The notes: a model not told the origin generated them from the letters alone. DNA of 64,000 nucleotides from Pedobacter yonginensis (GCF_003173595.1 NZ_QGNZ01000001.1:496001-560000); one strand, 5' to 3'; counted from the first letter of the stretch, positions 26,135 through 35,118 are shown. Made by a program: numbers and translations.

Positions 26135-26388
26135 TCATTGCGGTTTTGATGTAAAAAAAAGTATGCACTATAATTCATTTTGCATCCGAACTTGCTCAAT
26201 ATTTTTTCGCAAGAATATAATTGTGGTGAGTTCGGGATAGCATATTTTTCATTAATGAAATAAGGTCTTTTCTTACAGATTATTGCTAATCCGCAGGTGA
26301 CAACGATGATAGTTGAAACTCCATGCTGATTATTTCCCATCTAAAACAACGATGTTAAAATAAACTTTAAAAAAATAGCGCATTGTAT

Positions 26389-26400
26389 TAAAACGTTTTA
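26389..26400. promoter_or_regulatory. LacI-like 12 bp palindrome
   Basis: TAAAACGTTTTA is a perfect palindrome with the central CG typical of LacI/GalR operators, 27 bases upstream of a sugar-degrading enzyme gene. No such regulator is encoded nearby. The rest of 26135-26427 shows no gene. Confidence 0.4.
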
Positions 26401-26427
26401 GTTAAATTAGCACATTAGATAATAATT

Positions 26428-27480
26428 ATGAGATACCTATTTATTTTGTTTACGTGCTTCAGCATAAGCACTTCCTATGCGCAAAGCAGATGGACAACCG
26501 ATCAGGCGAATGCTTGGTACAAAAAGCAACCCTGGATGACAGGCTGTAATTATCAACCCGCAACAGCCATCAATCAGTTGGAAATGTTTCAAGCTGCAAC
26601 ATTTGATCCTTCACAAATTGATAAAGAACTCGGCTGGGCGCAGGAACTTGGTTTTAATACCATGCGAGTGTTTCTTCATCATGTGGCCTGGACATCAGAT
26701 AAAGATGGATTCAAAAAAAGATTAAATAATTATCTTGATATTTCTGCTAAACACAATGTAAAAACCATCTTCGTTTTTTTTGACGATTGCTGGAACGACA
26801 AATATGCCGCAGGTAAACAACCACAACCTAAAACTGGAACCCATAACAGCGGCTGGGTTCGCGATCCGGGTACAGATATCCGAAACAATCCAGACAGTTT
26901 GAAAATGCTGGAAAGTTATGTAAAGGACATTATGACCGCACATAAAGATGATAAAAGAATCGTAATGTGGGATTTGTACAACGAGCCAGGCAATAGCGGT
27001 TATGTAGATAAGAGCTTAAATCTTTTAAAACAGGTTTTTGCTTGGGCTAAAGAAGTAAATCCGAGTCAACCCTTAACATCAGGAGTGTGGAATTATGGAA
27101 ATAACTTCGATAACCTAAACAAATTTCAACTGGAAAATTCAGACATTATCACTTATCACCATTATGGATACGTAGATCGCCATGAAGCAAAAATTGCGGA
27201 GCTGAAAGCATACAAAAGACCCCTTGTTTGTACGGAATACATGGCGAGGAGAAATGGGAGCCTATTTCAAACCGTTTTACCGATGTTAAAAGCAGAACAA
27301 GTTGGCGCCATTAATTGGGGTTTTGTTTCGGGTAAAACCAATACCATTTACGCTTGGGATACCCCAATGGCAGGAGGGGAAGAACCAGAATTGTGGTTCC
27401 ATGATATTTACAGGCAAGATAAAACGCCTTTTAGCCAAAATGAGGTGAATACCATCAAAGCACTAAACGGAAAGAAATAG
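26428..27480 (+). CDS. Secreted glycoside hydrolase, TIM-barrel (GH5-like)
   Basis: 350 aa with a signal peptide (cleavage after ~SYAQ, residue 19). The (beta/alpha)8 retaining-hydrolase pattern is clear: acid/base E186 in DLYNEPGNS and nucleophile E270 in VCTEYMARR, plus ELGFNTMRVFLHH near 75. These are clan GH-A features; the exact family (GH5 or a relative) and the sugar are not certain. A LacI-like palindrome sits just upstream and a terminator follows. The next gene encodes a sugar-isomerase-like protein, so both may belong to one carbohydrate-use function. Confidence 0.8.
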   Translation: MRYLFILFTCFSISTSYAQSRWTTDQANAWYKKQPWMTGCNYQPATAINQLEMFQAATFDPSQIDKELGWAQELGFNTMRVFLHHVAWTSDKDGFKKRLNNYLDISAKHNVKTIFVFFDDCWNDKYAAGKQPQPKTGTHNSGWVRDPGTDIRNNPDSLKMLESYVKDIMTAHKDDKRIVMWDLYNEPGNSGYVDKSLNLLKQVFAWAKEVNPSQPLTSGVWNYGNNFDNLNKFQLENSDIITYHHYGYVDRHEAKIAELKAYKRPLVCTEYMARRNGSLFQTVLPMLKAEQVGAINWGFVSGKTNTIYAWDTPMAGGEEPELWFHDIYRQDKTPFSQNEVNTIKALNGKK

Positions 27481-27506
27481 TTTTTCGTTTTCACGCCATC
27501 ATACCT

Positions 27507-27541
27507 TTAGAGGAAGTGAAATAATGCTTCCTCTAATTTTT
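27507..27541 (+). terminator. Terminator after the glycoside hydrolase
   Basis: A 10 bp perfect stem (27507-27516 with 27527-27536) and a 10-base loop, followed by a T run. Confidence 0.75.
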
Positions 27542-27582
27542 ATGGTAAATGGCAGTCAATTTTCGGATTTTAAGGATTTTAT

Positions 27583-28455
27583 ATGAAAAGCAGATGTATA
27601 GCCTTCGTGTTTTCCCTGTTGGCTTATTCTTTATGGAGTTTGGCTGTAAATGGTCAATCCGCTATAAAAATGGGCATTGCAGCAAGTTTGGATCAAGATA
27701 GTTTAGCCTATGTCTCGGGTTTTGAAATGATAACCGAGTCGGCACAAAAAATGCTTTCTCCATCCCTTACTGATCAAGAATTTCAGCGCAATTTAAAAAA
27801 GATTCAATCTGCACGATGTAAGGTCATCACCTGCAACCTCTTTTTCCCCAGTAGCCTTAAAATTGCCGGACCCGATGTAGATGAGGAAAAAGTTTTAAAA
27901 TATACTGATATCATACTTTCAAGAGCAAGGAAGGCAGGAGTAAAGTTTATGGTTTTAGGAAGTTCTGGCTCGCGTAGAATTCCAGATCATTACGATGTGC
28001 AGCAGGCCAAGCTTAACTTTGTAAAATTAGGCGCCAAGCTGGGCGACTTAGCAAAAAAGCATCAGGTTACCATCGTGCTCGAAAATTTAGAAACTACAGA
28101 AACCAATTTCATCACATCATTAAAATCTGCCGCAGAAGTGGTTAGATTGGTTAACCATCCAAATTTCAAACTCAATGTAGATATATTCCACATGCTAAGA
28201 GAGCAGGAATCGCCAGATGAAATTAGGACTGTTGGAGATATTATTGCATTTTGCGAAGTGGCCGAGAAAGAAAAACGAACTTTCCCAGGCGTTATGGGTG
28301 ACGATTTGAAACCTTACTTGCAAGCCCTTAAAGATATACATTATACAGGGTTTATTTTTATTGAAGGCAGCACAACCAACGCTGCGGTAGAAATGCCATT
28401 GTCTTTCAAATATCTCACGCAACAAATTGCTGAGGTGTACGGAATGAAAAAATAA
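27583..28455 (+). CDS. Secreted sugar phosphate isomerase/epimerase-like TIM barrel
   Basis: 290 aa, an AP-endonuclease-2-type barrel with an N-terminal signal segment (SLLAYSLWSLAVNGQS). Metal-binding acidic residues are visible in VLENLE (near 168), LNVDIFHML (near 202) and FIFIEGS (near 263). Family members isomerise or epimerise sugars and related compounds. The signal segment puts it in the periplasm, as for many Bacteroidota paralogues with unknown substrates. It follows the glycoside hydrolase by 102 bases, but a terminator lies between them. Confidence 0.75.
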   Translation: MKSRCIAFVFSLLAYSLWSLAVNGQSAIKMGIAASLDQDSLAYVSGFEMITESAQKMLSPSLTDQEFQRNLKKIQSARCKVITCNLFFPSSLKIAGPDVDEEKVLKYTDIILSRARKAGVKFMVLGSSGSRRIPDHYDVQQAKLNFVKLGAKLGDLAKKHQVTIVLENLETTETNFITSLKSAAEVVRLVNHPNFKLNVDIFHMLREQESPDEIRTVGDIIAFCEVAEKEKRTFPGVMGDDLKPYLQALKDIHYTGFIFIEGSTTNAAVEMPLSFKYLTQQIAEVYGMKK

Positions 28456-28552
28456 TTGGCAGTTAGATACCTCTCAAATGGTTTTTCTTTGCTAATATAT
28501 TTTTCTCTAAACATTTTCTTTTTGGGCGTGTTGTTTTAAAAAGCACAACGAA

Positions 28553-28732
28553 ATGGAATTCCAAAACGATAAGAACAATAATAATTTTGAAACAAGTTCT
28601 AACGCTCAAAGTGTAAACATCAACTTTAGCCAGTTAGAACATGGAATAAATGAAATTAGCTCCTCATTTTGGGATGAAATCAATCAAGAAATGCAATCGA
28701 ATGATTTGCCTTTGTGGAGAATGTGGCGATAA
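28553..28732 (+). CDS. Small hypothetical protein (59 aa)
   Basis: ATG 28553 to TAA 28732. The product is polar and Asn-rich at first (MEFQNDKNNNNFETSSNAQ) and then forms a likely amphipathic helix ending NDLPLWRMWR. No domain recognised. It occupies part of an otherwise empty ~510 base gap ahead of the DUF2383-type gene. Codon use is plausible and the ATG follows an A-rich segment, but with so short an ORF the call is tentative. Confidence 0.4.
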   Translation: MEFQNDKNNNNFETSSNAQSVNINFSQLEHGINEISSSFWDEINQEMQSNDLPLWRMWR

Positions 28733-28965
28733 AAAAAATAATTAAAATTTTTAAAACAATTGGATTGCAGATCCGTTTAAGATATAGTTTGTTTGGTTTA
28801 GTTTTATCGGTGGATACTTATAAAACATTCAATATAGCCTCATAGTAATATGGGGCTTTCTCATTTTAAACCCTTTTTAAACTCCATATAAAAAAATCCA
28901 ATACTTTAAAATTTTCTAAACTTTTATTGTACATCGTTGTTCATAATCTAAACATCAATAACATT

Positions 28966-29427
28966 ATGGAAAATACAGAGAAAACAGTAGAAGTTTTAAA
29001 TGATCTAATTGAGATCAATAATGACAGAGCAGATGGATTTGACAAAGCTGCTAAAGATATCAAAGAAGAAAACATTGATCTTAAAGCAATTTTCGAAAAA
29101 CTATCATCTGATAGCAGAACCAATGTAACCGAACTTGCTGGTTTAGTGGGCAGAAATGGCGAAAACCCAGATACTGGTAACACCATTTTAGGTAGTTTAC
29201 ACAGAGCATGGATCGATATTAAAGCTAGCTTCGGTGGTGATGATCGCCATAGCATTTTAGCAGAATGTGAGCGTGGAGAAGATGCAATTAAAAAAGCATA
29301 CAGAGAAGCTCTTCAAGAGAACGAATTGGGTGAAAACATCAGACAAGTTCTATTGGAGCAACAAAAAGGAATAAATGCAAGTCACGATGCGATAAAAGCA
29401 TTAAGAGATGCGCATGCAGCAATCTAG
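28966..29427 (+). CDS. PA2169-type four-helix-bundle (DUF2383) protein
   Basis: 153 aa soluble protein of repeated amphipathic helices (VEVLNDLIEINNDRADGFDKAAKDI ... RADGFDKA, HSILAECERGEDAIKKAYREAL), matching the ferritin-like DUF2383/PA2169 family of small stress-associated four-helix proteins. Metal-binding residues are not obvious and the function is unknown. ATG 28966 is preferred over 28927 because the conserved domain begins there. The gene is monocistronic with a clear terminator. Confidence 0.8.
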   Translation: MENTEKTVEVLNDLIEINNDRADGFDKAAKDIKEENIDLKAIFEKLSSDSRTNVTELAGLVGRNGENPDTGNTILGSLHRAWIDIKASFGGDDRHSILAECERGEDAIKKAYREALQENELGENIRQVLLEQQKGINASHDAIKALRDAHAAI

Positions 29428-29447
29428 GCATTGCAATAACCATTTAG

Positions 29448-29478
29448 CCGCTTATGTTCAATCATAAGCGGTTTTTTT
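29448..29478 (+). terminator. Terminator after the DUF2383 gene
   Basis: A 9 bp perfect stem CCGCTTATG (29448-29456) with CATAAGCGG (29463-29471), followed by seven T. Confidence 0.85.
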
Positions 29479-29580
29479 ATTGCCCTCTATTTTTGAGGTC
29501 AGGATTTTGACTTTCCAATTATTTGCAAAGCTTGCCAATAACACAATAGGAATGTACCTTTATTAATCAATTAAACACAT

Positions 29581-30072
29581 ATGAATACTGAAAAAGCCAT
29601 ATTAGCAGGAGGTTGCTTTTGGGGGGTCGAAGAACTCTTTCGTCACTATCCCGGAGTTACTTCAACCGTAGTGGGATATACTGGAGGCGATGTTCCTAAC
29701 GCAACGTATCGCAACCATGGTACCCATGCAGAAGGGATAGAAATCACATTCGATCCTTCCGTGCTGTCTTACCGTAAATTATTAGAATATTTTTTTCAAA
29801 TCCACGATCCGACAACAAGAAACAGACAAGGTAATGATGTTGGTACATCATATCGATCGGCAATTTTTTATCTTGATGAAACTCAGCAAGAAACGGCTAA
29901 GCAACTGATTGAAGAAATGGATGCATCGGGTATTTGGCCAGGTAAAATTGTAACTGAGGTCGTTCCAGCTACTGATTTTTGGAATGCCGAAGAAGATCAT
30001 CAAGATTACTTGCAGAAAAATCCTTACGGATATACCTGCCACTTCGAAAGACCAGAGTGGAAAATGAGTTAA
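29581..30072 (+). CDS. msrA: Peptide-methionine (S)-S-oxide reductase
   Basis: Repairs oxidised methionine in proteins. The 163 aa protein has the catalytic motif GGCFWG with C12, the conserved [22 protein letters not shown] block (35-56) and [19 protein letters not shown] near 75. The length fits the MsrA family core. No fused MsrB domain is present and no signal peptide, so it is the cytoplasmic form. A weak TTG-N20-TACCTTTA promoter lies upstream and a terminator follows 23 bases after the stop. Confidence 0.95.
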   Translation: MNTEKAILAGGCFWGVEELFRHYPGVTSTVVGYTGGDVPNATYRNHGTHAEGIEITFDPSVLSYRKLLEYFFQIHDPTTRNRQGNDVGTSYRSAIFYLDETQQETAKQLIEEMDASGIWPGKIVTEVVPATDFWNAEEDHQDYLQKNPYGYTCHFERPEWKMS

Positions 30073-30095
30073 TTTTTCAACTTCAAATAATAACT

Positions 30096-30125
30096 AAGGC
30101 CTCATATTGAGGCCTTTATTTTTTT
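30096..30125 (+). terminator. Terminator after msrA
   Basis: A 9 bp stem AAGGCCTCA (30096-30104) with TGAGGCCTT (30108-30116), loop of 3, then a T-rich tail. It may also serve the convergent small gene at 30136. Confidence 0.75.
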
Positions 30126-30135
30126 GAACCATTTA

Positions 30136-30366
30136 TTAAAACGGTTCAACATAAAAAGTCTCGAGGTTCGTGCACACATAGCCAACTTCATTAAAGATTG
30201 AAATGATCTCCTCATTTTTGTTCGTGGCAGAATCAATTCTTAAAATCCTATCCGTGTCTAATAAGTCGATATTCCAAATCACTTCAGAGATACGGGCATC
30301 TAAATAAGTAGCAATTTTTTGCAACTCATTTTCAGATTGGATGTTGGTTTTAAAAATAGAAATCAT
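30136..30366 (-). CDS. Small ferredoxin-fold (HMA-like) protein without CxxC
   Basis: A 76 aa cytoplasmic protein with a beta-alpha-beta-beta-alpha-beta pattern (MISIFKTNIQSENELQKIATYLD ... RILRIDS ... IISIFNEVGY) like heavy-metal-associated domains, but the metal-binding CxxC is absent. Such proteins are frequent in Bacteroidota and have no assigned function. It is convergent with msrA, with a shared terminator between them. Confidence 0.6.
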   Translation of the reverse strand: MISIFKTNIQSENELQKIATYLDARISEVIWNIDLLDTDRILRIDSATNKNEEIISIFNEVGYVCTNLETFYVEPF

Positions 30367-30499
30367 TTTTTGTCTGGTTTAGGAATGGGGGATCATTGTT
30401 AAAACTTGCTTTTTAGTTAAAGACGTTTGAAACTTCAAATTACTTTAAAAAAAGTAAAAAATTTTTTTAAAATTAATCCTCCCTTCTCGATTGTGCCGC

Positions 30500-30640
30500 C
30501 GCTTTTGTAACCGTCATCTCGACTGGAGCGCAGCGGAACGGAGAGATCCTTGAAGCCAATAACAAGATCTTGTTAAAAGATTTCTCCACTACGGTCGAAA
30601 GGACGATCCTTTAATACAGTCGAAAGGATGATTGTTGAGT
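30500..30640. repeat. Interspersed palindromic element
   Basis: CGTCATCTCGACTGGAGCGC ... GGAGAGATC (30502-30547) is followed by a partly complementary arm around GATTTCTCCACTACGGTCGAAAGGACGAT (30580-30607), with a further half copy at 30602-30636 (CAGTCGAAAGGATGATTG). This GTCATCTCGA...GGAGAGATC sequence is a common dispersed intergenic repeat in Bacteroidota. No ORF. The rest of the 30367-30797 gap holds no gene. Confidence 0.65.
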
Positions 30641-30821
30641 TAGTCACCTCTTACCTGAAGCGTAGCTTTTTTGATCCCCCATTCCAACCAGAGCGTAAAT
30701 TCAATTGTTAATCAGACGCAATTTTCCTTCCTATTTCCACCTGACCGCAATTGATTTAAAAAACAAAAGCTAACTTTAAAAGCTTTCTTTTCAAAAGATG
30801 TTGCGCAACAAAACAAATTTT

Positions 30822-31634
30822 ATGGAGGATCAATTCTATAATTATCTTTTTAACAAGCCTAATGGGAAAATTAGCATCCCCTCAAATGAAATCATATCAG
30901 AATGGGCTAAAAAGGTAGTACACTTTCTCTTTCCAGAAAGTTCTGGTAAACTCTTTTCGAGTCAGTTTGAGTTAAAGGAGTATGCCTCTAAACTGGAGCA
31001 AGAATTATATGAAATTATCTCGAAGAGTTGCCCTTTACAACATACCGATTGCAAAGAAACCTCTAGGCGTTTCTTTAGCCAATTGCCAGAACTCTACCAA
31101 ATCTTAAACACAGATATCACCGCTATATTTGAAGGAGACCCCGCTGCGGTAAGCAAATTTGAAGTAGTACGCTCTTATCCAGGTTTCTATGCAATTTGTT
31201 TCTACAGAATTGCTCACGTACTTTACAGCTTAGGTGTGCCAATCATCCCACGCATATTAACCGAACATGCCCATTCAAGAACAGGTGTAGATATTCATCC
31301 AGCGGCAACAATAGGAGCCTATTTTTACATCGATCATGGAACAGGAATTGTAATCGGCGAAACTGCGATTATTGGTGAGTATGTTAAATTGTATCAAGGC
31401 GTAACACTTGGTGCGCTCAGCGTACGCAAGGTTTTGGCCGGAATTAAAAGACACCCAACTGTTGAAGATAGGGTGGTAATTTATTCTGGAGCAACCATCT
31501 TGGGCGGAGAAACGGTAATTGGACACGACAGCATTATTGGCGGAAATGTTTGGCTCACCGAAAGTATCGAACCCTATTCCACCGCGTACCATTCGCCTAT
31601 CATTAATATTCGTAACACAAAACAAACCAGCTAA
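30822..31634 (+). CDS. cysE: Serine O-acetyltransferase
   Basis: Makes O-acetylserine from serine and acetyl-CoA, the first step of cysteine synthesis. The protein is 270 aa (278 if the upstream ATG at 30798 is used): an N-terminal helical domain, then a left-handed beta-helix of hexapeptide repeats from about 150 (GVDIHPAATIGAYFYIDHGTGIVIGETAIIGEYV) with the catalytic His in DHGTG. The C-terminal loop (LGALSVRK) is typical of the EpsC branch. cysM follows after 10 bases, so both enzymes of the two-step pathway are co-transcribed and may interact as a cysteine synthase complex. Confidence 0.92.
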   Translation: MEDQFYNYLFNKPNGKISIPSNEIISEWAKKVVHFLFPESSGKLFSSQFELKEYASKLEQELYEIISKSCPLQHTDCKETSRRFFSQLPELYQILNTDITAIFEGDPAAVSKFEVVRSYPGFYAICFYRIAHVLYSLGVPIIPRILTEHAHSRTGVDIHPAATIGAYFYIDHGTGIVIGETAIIGEYVKLYQGVTLGALSVRKVLAGIKRHPTVEDRVVIYSGATILGGETVIGHDSIIGGNVWLTESIEPYSTAYHSPIINIRNTKQTS

Positions 31635-31644
31635 ATACCCTGCA

Positions 31645-32517
31645 ATGGCAAGAATTATAGATTTAATTGGGAACACACCCATGGCCGAATTAACCAAGCT
31701 CAATCCAAACCCGAAAGTTAAAATTTTCGCTAAGTTGGAGGGTAATAACCCTGGGGGCAGTGTTAAAGATCGAGCCTCTCTAAATATGATTAGAAGTGCG
31801 CTTGAACGTGGTGAAATACAAGCAGGAACAAAATTGGTAGAGGCCACAAGTGGAAATACAGGCATCGCCCTAGCCATGATTGCCAGTTTGTTTGGATTGG
31901 AAATTGAGCTGGTTATGCCTGCAAATTCGACAAGAGAACGAAAAGTTACCATGGAAGCCTTTGGTGCAAAAGTAACCTTACTAGATAGCATCGAAATTTG
32001 TAGGGATTATGCCGAAGAAAAAGGAAATAAAAGTGGCTATTTCTTGCTCAATCAATTTTCCAACCCCGATAATTACTTAGCCCATTACAAAACCACAGGT
32101 CCAGAAATTTGGAGAGATACGGAGCATCAACTTACGCATTTTGTAAGTTCTATGGGCACAACTGGCACCATTATGGGTTGTTCCCGTTTTTTAAAAGAAC
32201 AGAATAAAGAAATTCAAATTGTTGGTTGCCAGCCCACTGAAGGTTCATCCATCCCCGGAATTAGGCGTTGGCCAAAAGAATATTTACCCAAGATATTTGA
32301 ACCGGAAAGAGTAGATCGGGTGATGGATGTAACCGAACCCGAAGCGGTTGAAATGGCTCGGAAACTTGCAAAATCAGAAGGGATATTTGGAGGCATGAGC
32401 ACGGGAGGCGCCTGTACTGCCGCGATTAAATTAGCACAAGAACTAGAAGAAGGTACAATCGTTTTCATCGCTTGCGATAGGGGAGATCGTTACCTCAGTA
32501 GCGACCTTTTCGGATAG
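31645..32517 (+). CDS. cysM: Cysteine synthase, CysM/CysK type
   Basis: PLP enzyme that turns O-acetylserine and sulfide into cysteine. The start at 31645 (MARIIDLIGNTPM) gives 290 aa; an ATG at 31519 lies inside cysE and is not used. PLP lysine K41 is in NPGGSVKDR, the substrate loop ATSGNTGIA is near 70 and the phosphate-binding GTTGT near 170. Overall length and the SMGTTGTIMG segment place it nearer CysM, but CysK-like activity cannot be ruled out. It is 10 bases downstream of cysE. Confidence 0.9.
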   Translation: MARIIDLIGNTPMAELTKLNPNPKVKIFAKLEGNNPGGSVKDRASLNMIRSALERGEIQAGTKLVEATSGNTGIALAMIASLFGLEIELVMPANSTRERKVTMEAFGAKVTLLDSIEICRDYAEEKGNKSGYFLLNQFSNPDNYLAHYKTTGPEIWRDTEHQLTHFVSSMGTTGTIMGCSRFLKEQNKEIQIVGCQPTEGSSIPGIRRWPKEYLPKIFEPERVDRVMDVTEPEAVEMARKLAKSEGIFGGMSTGGACTAAIKLAQELEEGTIVFIACDRGDRYLSSDLFG

Positions 32518-32540
32518 GTTATTTCTACTCAAAAAAAATG

Positions 32541-32582
32541 ATGTCTTTTTAGGGCTAAAAAACCTTAAAAGACACCATTTTG
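32541..32582. terminator. Terminator between cysM and the permease gene
   Basis: TGTCTTTTTAGG and CCTTAAAAGACA form a stem with one mismatch, loop of ~10, between convergent genes; T-rich on both sides so probably bidirectional. Confidence 0.6.
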
Positions 32583-32613
32583 AATTCCGATAAATTTAAA
32601 CAGGAGCTATAAT

Positions 32614-33717
32614 CTAGGTATCTGTTATTGGCTTCGGTGTTCTTCGTCTGAATCGCTTTAACTGGCCCATATGCTCCGTTGGAATGTTATCGCCTAAAAG
32701 TTTACCCCAAGGTTTTAAACCATCAATTCGATCGAAAATTATTTTCAGTACCGCAATAAATGGAATGGACAAGAACATACCGGGTACACCCCAAAGTGCA
32801 GCACCTAATAAAACAATCACAATAGATATGAGTGCGTTAATCTGCACTTTAGACGATACAATTCTAGGTACCAAAATATTGTTATCTACAAACTGAATCA
32901 ATGCGTAAGCACCTATAATTAGCAATTGAGTAGTGAAACCATCTTCAGTAAGAGTAGCCATTAAGACCGGCAACGCAATGGCGATAATTCCACCGATGTA
33001 GGGTAAAAGATTCAGAATGGCGCCAATTACACCAATCAATATGGCGTTTTGAACTCCGAGAATCAACAGAGCAGCAGAGTTAAGTACAGCAACAATGGAT
33101 GTTTCTATAAGCAAACCAACAATATAACTCTGTATTGCGGCCTTCGTTTCTGAAAGGATTTCTCCAACTTTTTTCTGATTTTCTTCTGAGAAAACCTCGT
33201 ATAAGAAATTTAAAATCAGCGTTTTATACAACATAATCAAGAAGGTATAAACTGGAATTAGAAATATCACGCTCAAAATTCCAAGAACACCATTAAGCGT
33301 TTGTCCAATCATCGCCTTACTTCCATTCGCGGCATCATTTAACATTTGCACCTGCTTTTTCGAACTAATACCAAAAGTTTTTTCAAGCCATTGTTGAATG
33401 ATCTGTAACAGCTCTGAGAACTTTTGTTTCATCGCTTCAACATTATCAAAAAAGTGGGCAATTTGTGATGAGAGAAAATACATCAAGCCCATTACCACCA
33501 AAATAGCAATGAGCATACTTAATATAATACTCACAATTTTTGGGAGCTTTCTCTCCAATCGGTTAGACAGTGGGTTAAGCAAAATGGCAATCAATGCAGC
33601 AAACGCCAAAGGCACTAAGATGTCTCTAAGTACGCTCAGCATAAAAACTGAAATCACAAGTCCCAATAAGATTACAGGAGCTTTAATGTAGAAAGGATAT
33701 TTTTTGATCATGCTCAA
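32614..33717 (-). CDS. AI-2E family (PerM/YdiK-type) transporter
   Basis: 367 aa integral membrane protein with about eight transmembrane segments, in the pattern of the AI-2 exporter family: two N-terminal helices (IKAPVILLGLVISVFMLSVL), a coiled soluble stretch (NVEAMKQKFSELLQIIQQW) and a six-helix C-terminal part with the PYIGGIIAIALPVLMA and ALWGVPGMFLSIPFIAVLK signatures. Members export varied small molecules or act as Na+/H+ antiporters; the cargo here is not known. It is a single gene convergent with cysM. Confidence 0.85.
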   Translation of the reverse strand: MSMIKKYPFYIKAPVILLGLVISVFMLSVLRDILVPLAFAALIAILLNPLSNRLERKLPKIVSIILSMLIAILVVMGLMYFLSSQIAHFFDNVEAMKQKFSELLQIIQQWLEKTFGISSKKQVQMLNDAANGSKAMIGQTLNGVLGILSVIFLIPVYTFLIMLYKTLILNFLYEVFSEENQKKVGEILSETKAAIQSYIVGLLIETSIVAVLNSAALLILGVQNAILIGVIGAILNLLPYIGGIIAIALPVLMATLTEDGFTTQLLIIGAYALIQFVDNNILVPRIVSSKVQINALISIVIVLLGAALWGVPGMFLSIPFIAVLKIIFDRIDGLKPWGKLLGDNIPTEHMGQLKRFRRRTPKPITDT

Positions 33718-33856
33718 AGTATTTCAGAAGCTAACAAAAATAAACTTACAATGTTCTGTACATTGAAAAATATATTACCGCCATCATTGCATTTGCAAGA
33801 CCTAATCGAAAGTTCAATTAACCTTCGCCGAATTGGAATCTATGAATACCTTAAAT

Positions 33857-34288
33857 TTATTTTTGATTTAGGTCAACAATTCTTATCGTCTGTTGATCTT
33901 TTTCCCCATCGAAATATTTTGCCAATACCTGATTGAAAACCTTCTCATCGTGTGCAACGAGCGCAAATAAAGTCATCGATGATTTTAACTTTTGGTCATC
34001 TGGGCTACCAAAGATTTGATTGGCGCTCTTGCCCTCCAGCTTTAAGAGTTCTCGACTGATTTCAATTAATCTACTGCCTAAAACGGCGTGTTCTAAAAAG
34101 GCTTTAGCCTCCGCTAAATTATTTATTTCAAAAAACCTAGCGGTTTCACTCTTGCCCAAACCACTAATTTGCGGAAAAATGTACCACATCCAATGACTTT
34201 GTTTTCTGCCTTTTTCAATCTCAGAAAATGCCCTTTCGTAGTCTAATTTTTGTGCGTCGAGAAACCTTTTCAAGGCATTGCTTTCCAT
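33857..34288 (-). CDS. DUF1810 protein
   Basis: 143 aa from ATG 34288. It contains the defining opening LKRFLDAQKLDYERAFSEIEKGRKQSHWMWYIFPQ and the FGSPDDQKLKSSMTLFA motif of DUF1810. Function is unknown; relatives have been linked to ADP-ribose-type substrates only by distant comparison. Upstream codons of the same frame (to 34351, TTG start) precede the domain and are not likely to be translated. No operon partner. Confidence 0.8.
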   Translation of the reverse strand: MESNALKRFLDAQKLDYERAFSEIEKGRKQSHWMWYIFPQISGLGKSETARFFEINNLAEAKAFLEHAVLGSRLIEISRELLKLEGKSANQIFGSPDDQKLKSSMTLFALVAHDEKVFNQVLAKYFDGEKDQQTIRIVDLNQK

Positions 34289-34411
34289 CATAACCATATG
34301 CAAATCTAAATCGATAACAGCGTGCGGACCAAAGTGTTTTCTAAATTTCAATTGCCTTGATATGAATTAGTTGAATAATTCGGATAGCAATCAATGAAAA
34401 ATTCACATTAA

Positions 34412-34419
34412 TAAATTTG
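34412..34419 (+). promoter_or_regulatory. -7 element before the DUF4142 gene
   Basis: TAAATTTG, a perfect TAnnTTTG, 53 bases upstream of the ATG at 34473. No clear -33 partner. Confidence 0.4.
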
Positions 34420-34472
34420 TTTAAACATTTTAAATGATGGGCTGTTATTTAGGAAACATCAAAACCAATAAT

Positions 34473-35060
34473 ATGAAAAAATTAATTTACGCAATTGCAC
34501 TCACAGGAGCAGCATTTGCATTCCAAGCATGTAACAGCGGAAACAAAGATGCTAAGGAAACTGCTGATAGTATGAACAAGGCGAAAGACACCACCAGCAA
34601 CATGGCTGCAACCGGAGGGATAGCAGTTGATCAAAAAGACGCCAAATTTGCAACTACGGCGGCAGGCGGTGGAATGGCTGAGGTAGCTTTAGGTAAACTT
34701 GCATTAGAAAAAAGTACCAATGCACAGGTTAAAGAATTCGCAACCATGATGGTTAACGACCATGGTAAGGCAAATACTGAATTGATTGGAATTGCACAAG
34801 CCAAAAATATTACCCTACCAGATATGGTAGATGAAGAACATCAGAAAAAACTAGCCGATTTAGAGAAAAAAACAGGTAAAGATTTCGATAAGGCTTACGT
34901 AGATGCAATGGTTGACGGTCATAAATCGACATTGAAATTGATGCAAGATGAAGCTAAAGATGGAGTGGATGCAGAATTGAAAGCTTTTGCTTCGAAAACA
35001 GCGCCAGTCGTTCAGGCACATTTAGATATGATCAACAAAATACATGATTCAATGAAATAA
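34473..35060 (+). CDS. DUF4142 lipoprotein
   Basis: 195 aa with a lipoprotein signal (AIALTGAAFAFQAC, lipidated Cys about residue 21). The mature part is the DUF4142 helical domain, ferritin-like in outline (AEVALGKLALEKSTNAQVKEFATMMVNDHGKAN). Members are induced under stress in several Bacteroidota and Proteobacteria; function unknown. Start ATG 34473 begins the signal peptide directly; the upstream ATG at 34434 would put extra polar residues before it. Confidence 0.8.
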   Translation: MKKLIYAIALTGAAFAFQACNSGNKDAKETADSMNKAKDTTSNMAATGGIAVDQKDAKFATTAAGGGMAEVALGKLALEKSTNAQVKEFATMMVNDHGKANTELIGIAQAKNITLPDMVDEEHQKKLADLEKKTGKDFDKAYVDAMVDGHKSTLKLMQDEAKDGVDAELKAFASKTAPVVQAHLDMINKIHDSMK

Positions 35061-35084
35061 TACGCATTAAGTGAATGCATTTTA

Positions 35085-35118
35085 AAAATCCTGACTTTTA
35101 AAGTCGGGATTTTTTTTT
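35085..35118 (+). terminator. Terminator after the DUF4142 gene
   Basis: A stem of about 13 bp (AAAATCCTGACTT with AAGTCGGGATTTT, one G-U pair, loop of 3) followed by a long T run. Confidence 0.8.

Noticed and set aside
26131-26340. 69 aa minus-strand ORF between the reductase and glycoside hydrolase genes
   Set aside because: Overlaps the reductase stop, has no homology-like features and poor codon character.
31275-31991. A 238 aa minus-strand ORF across cysE and cysM
   Set aside because: It lies entirely antisense to two clear enzyme genes with intact motifs; its own sequence has no domain.
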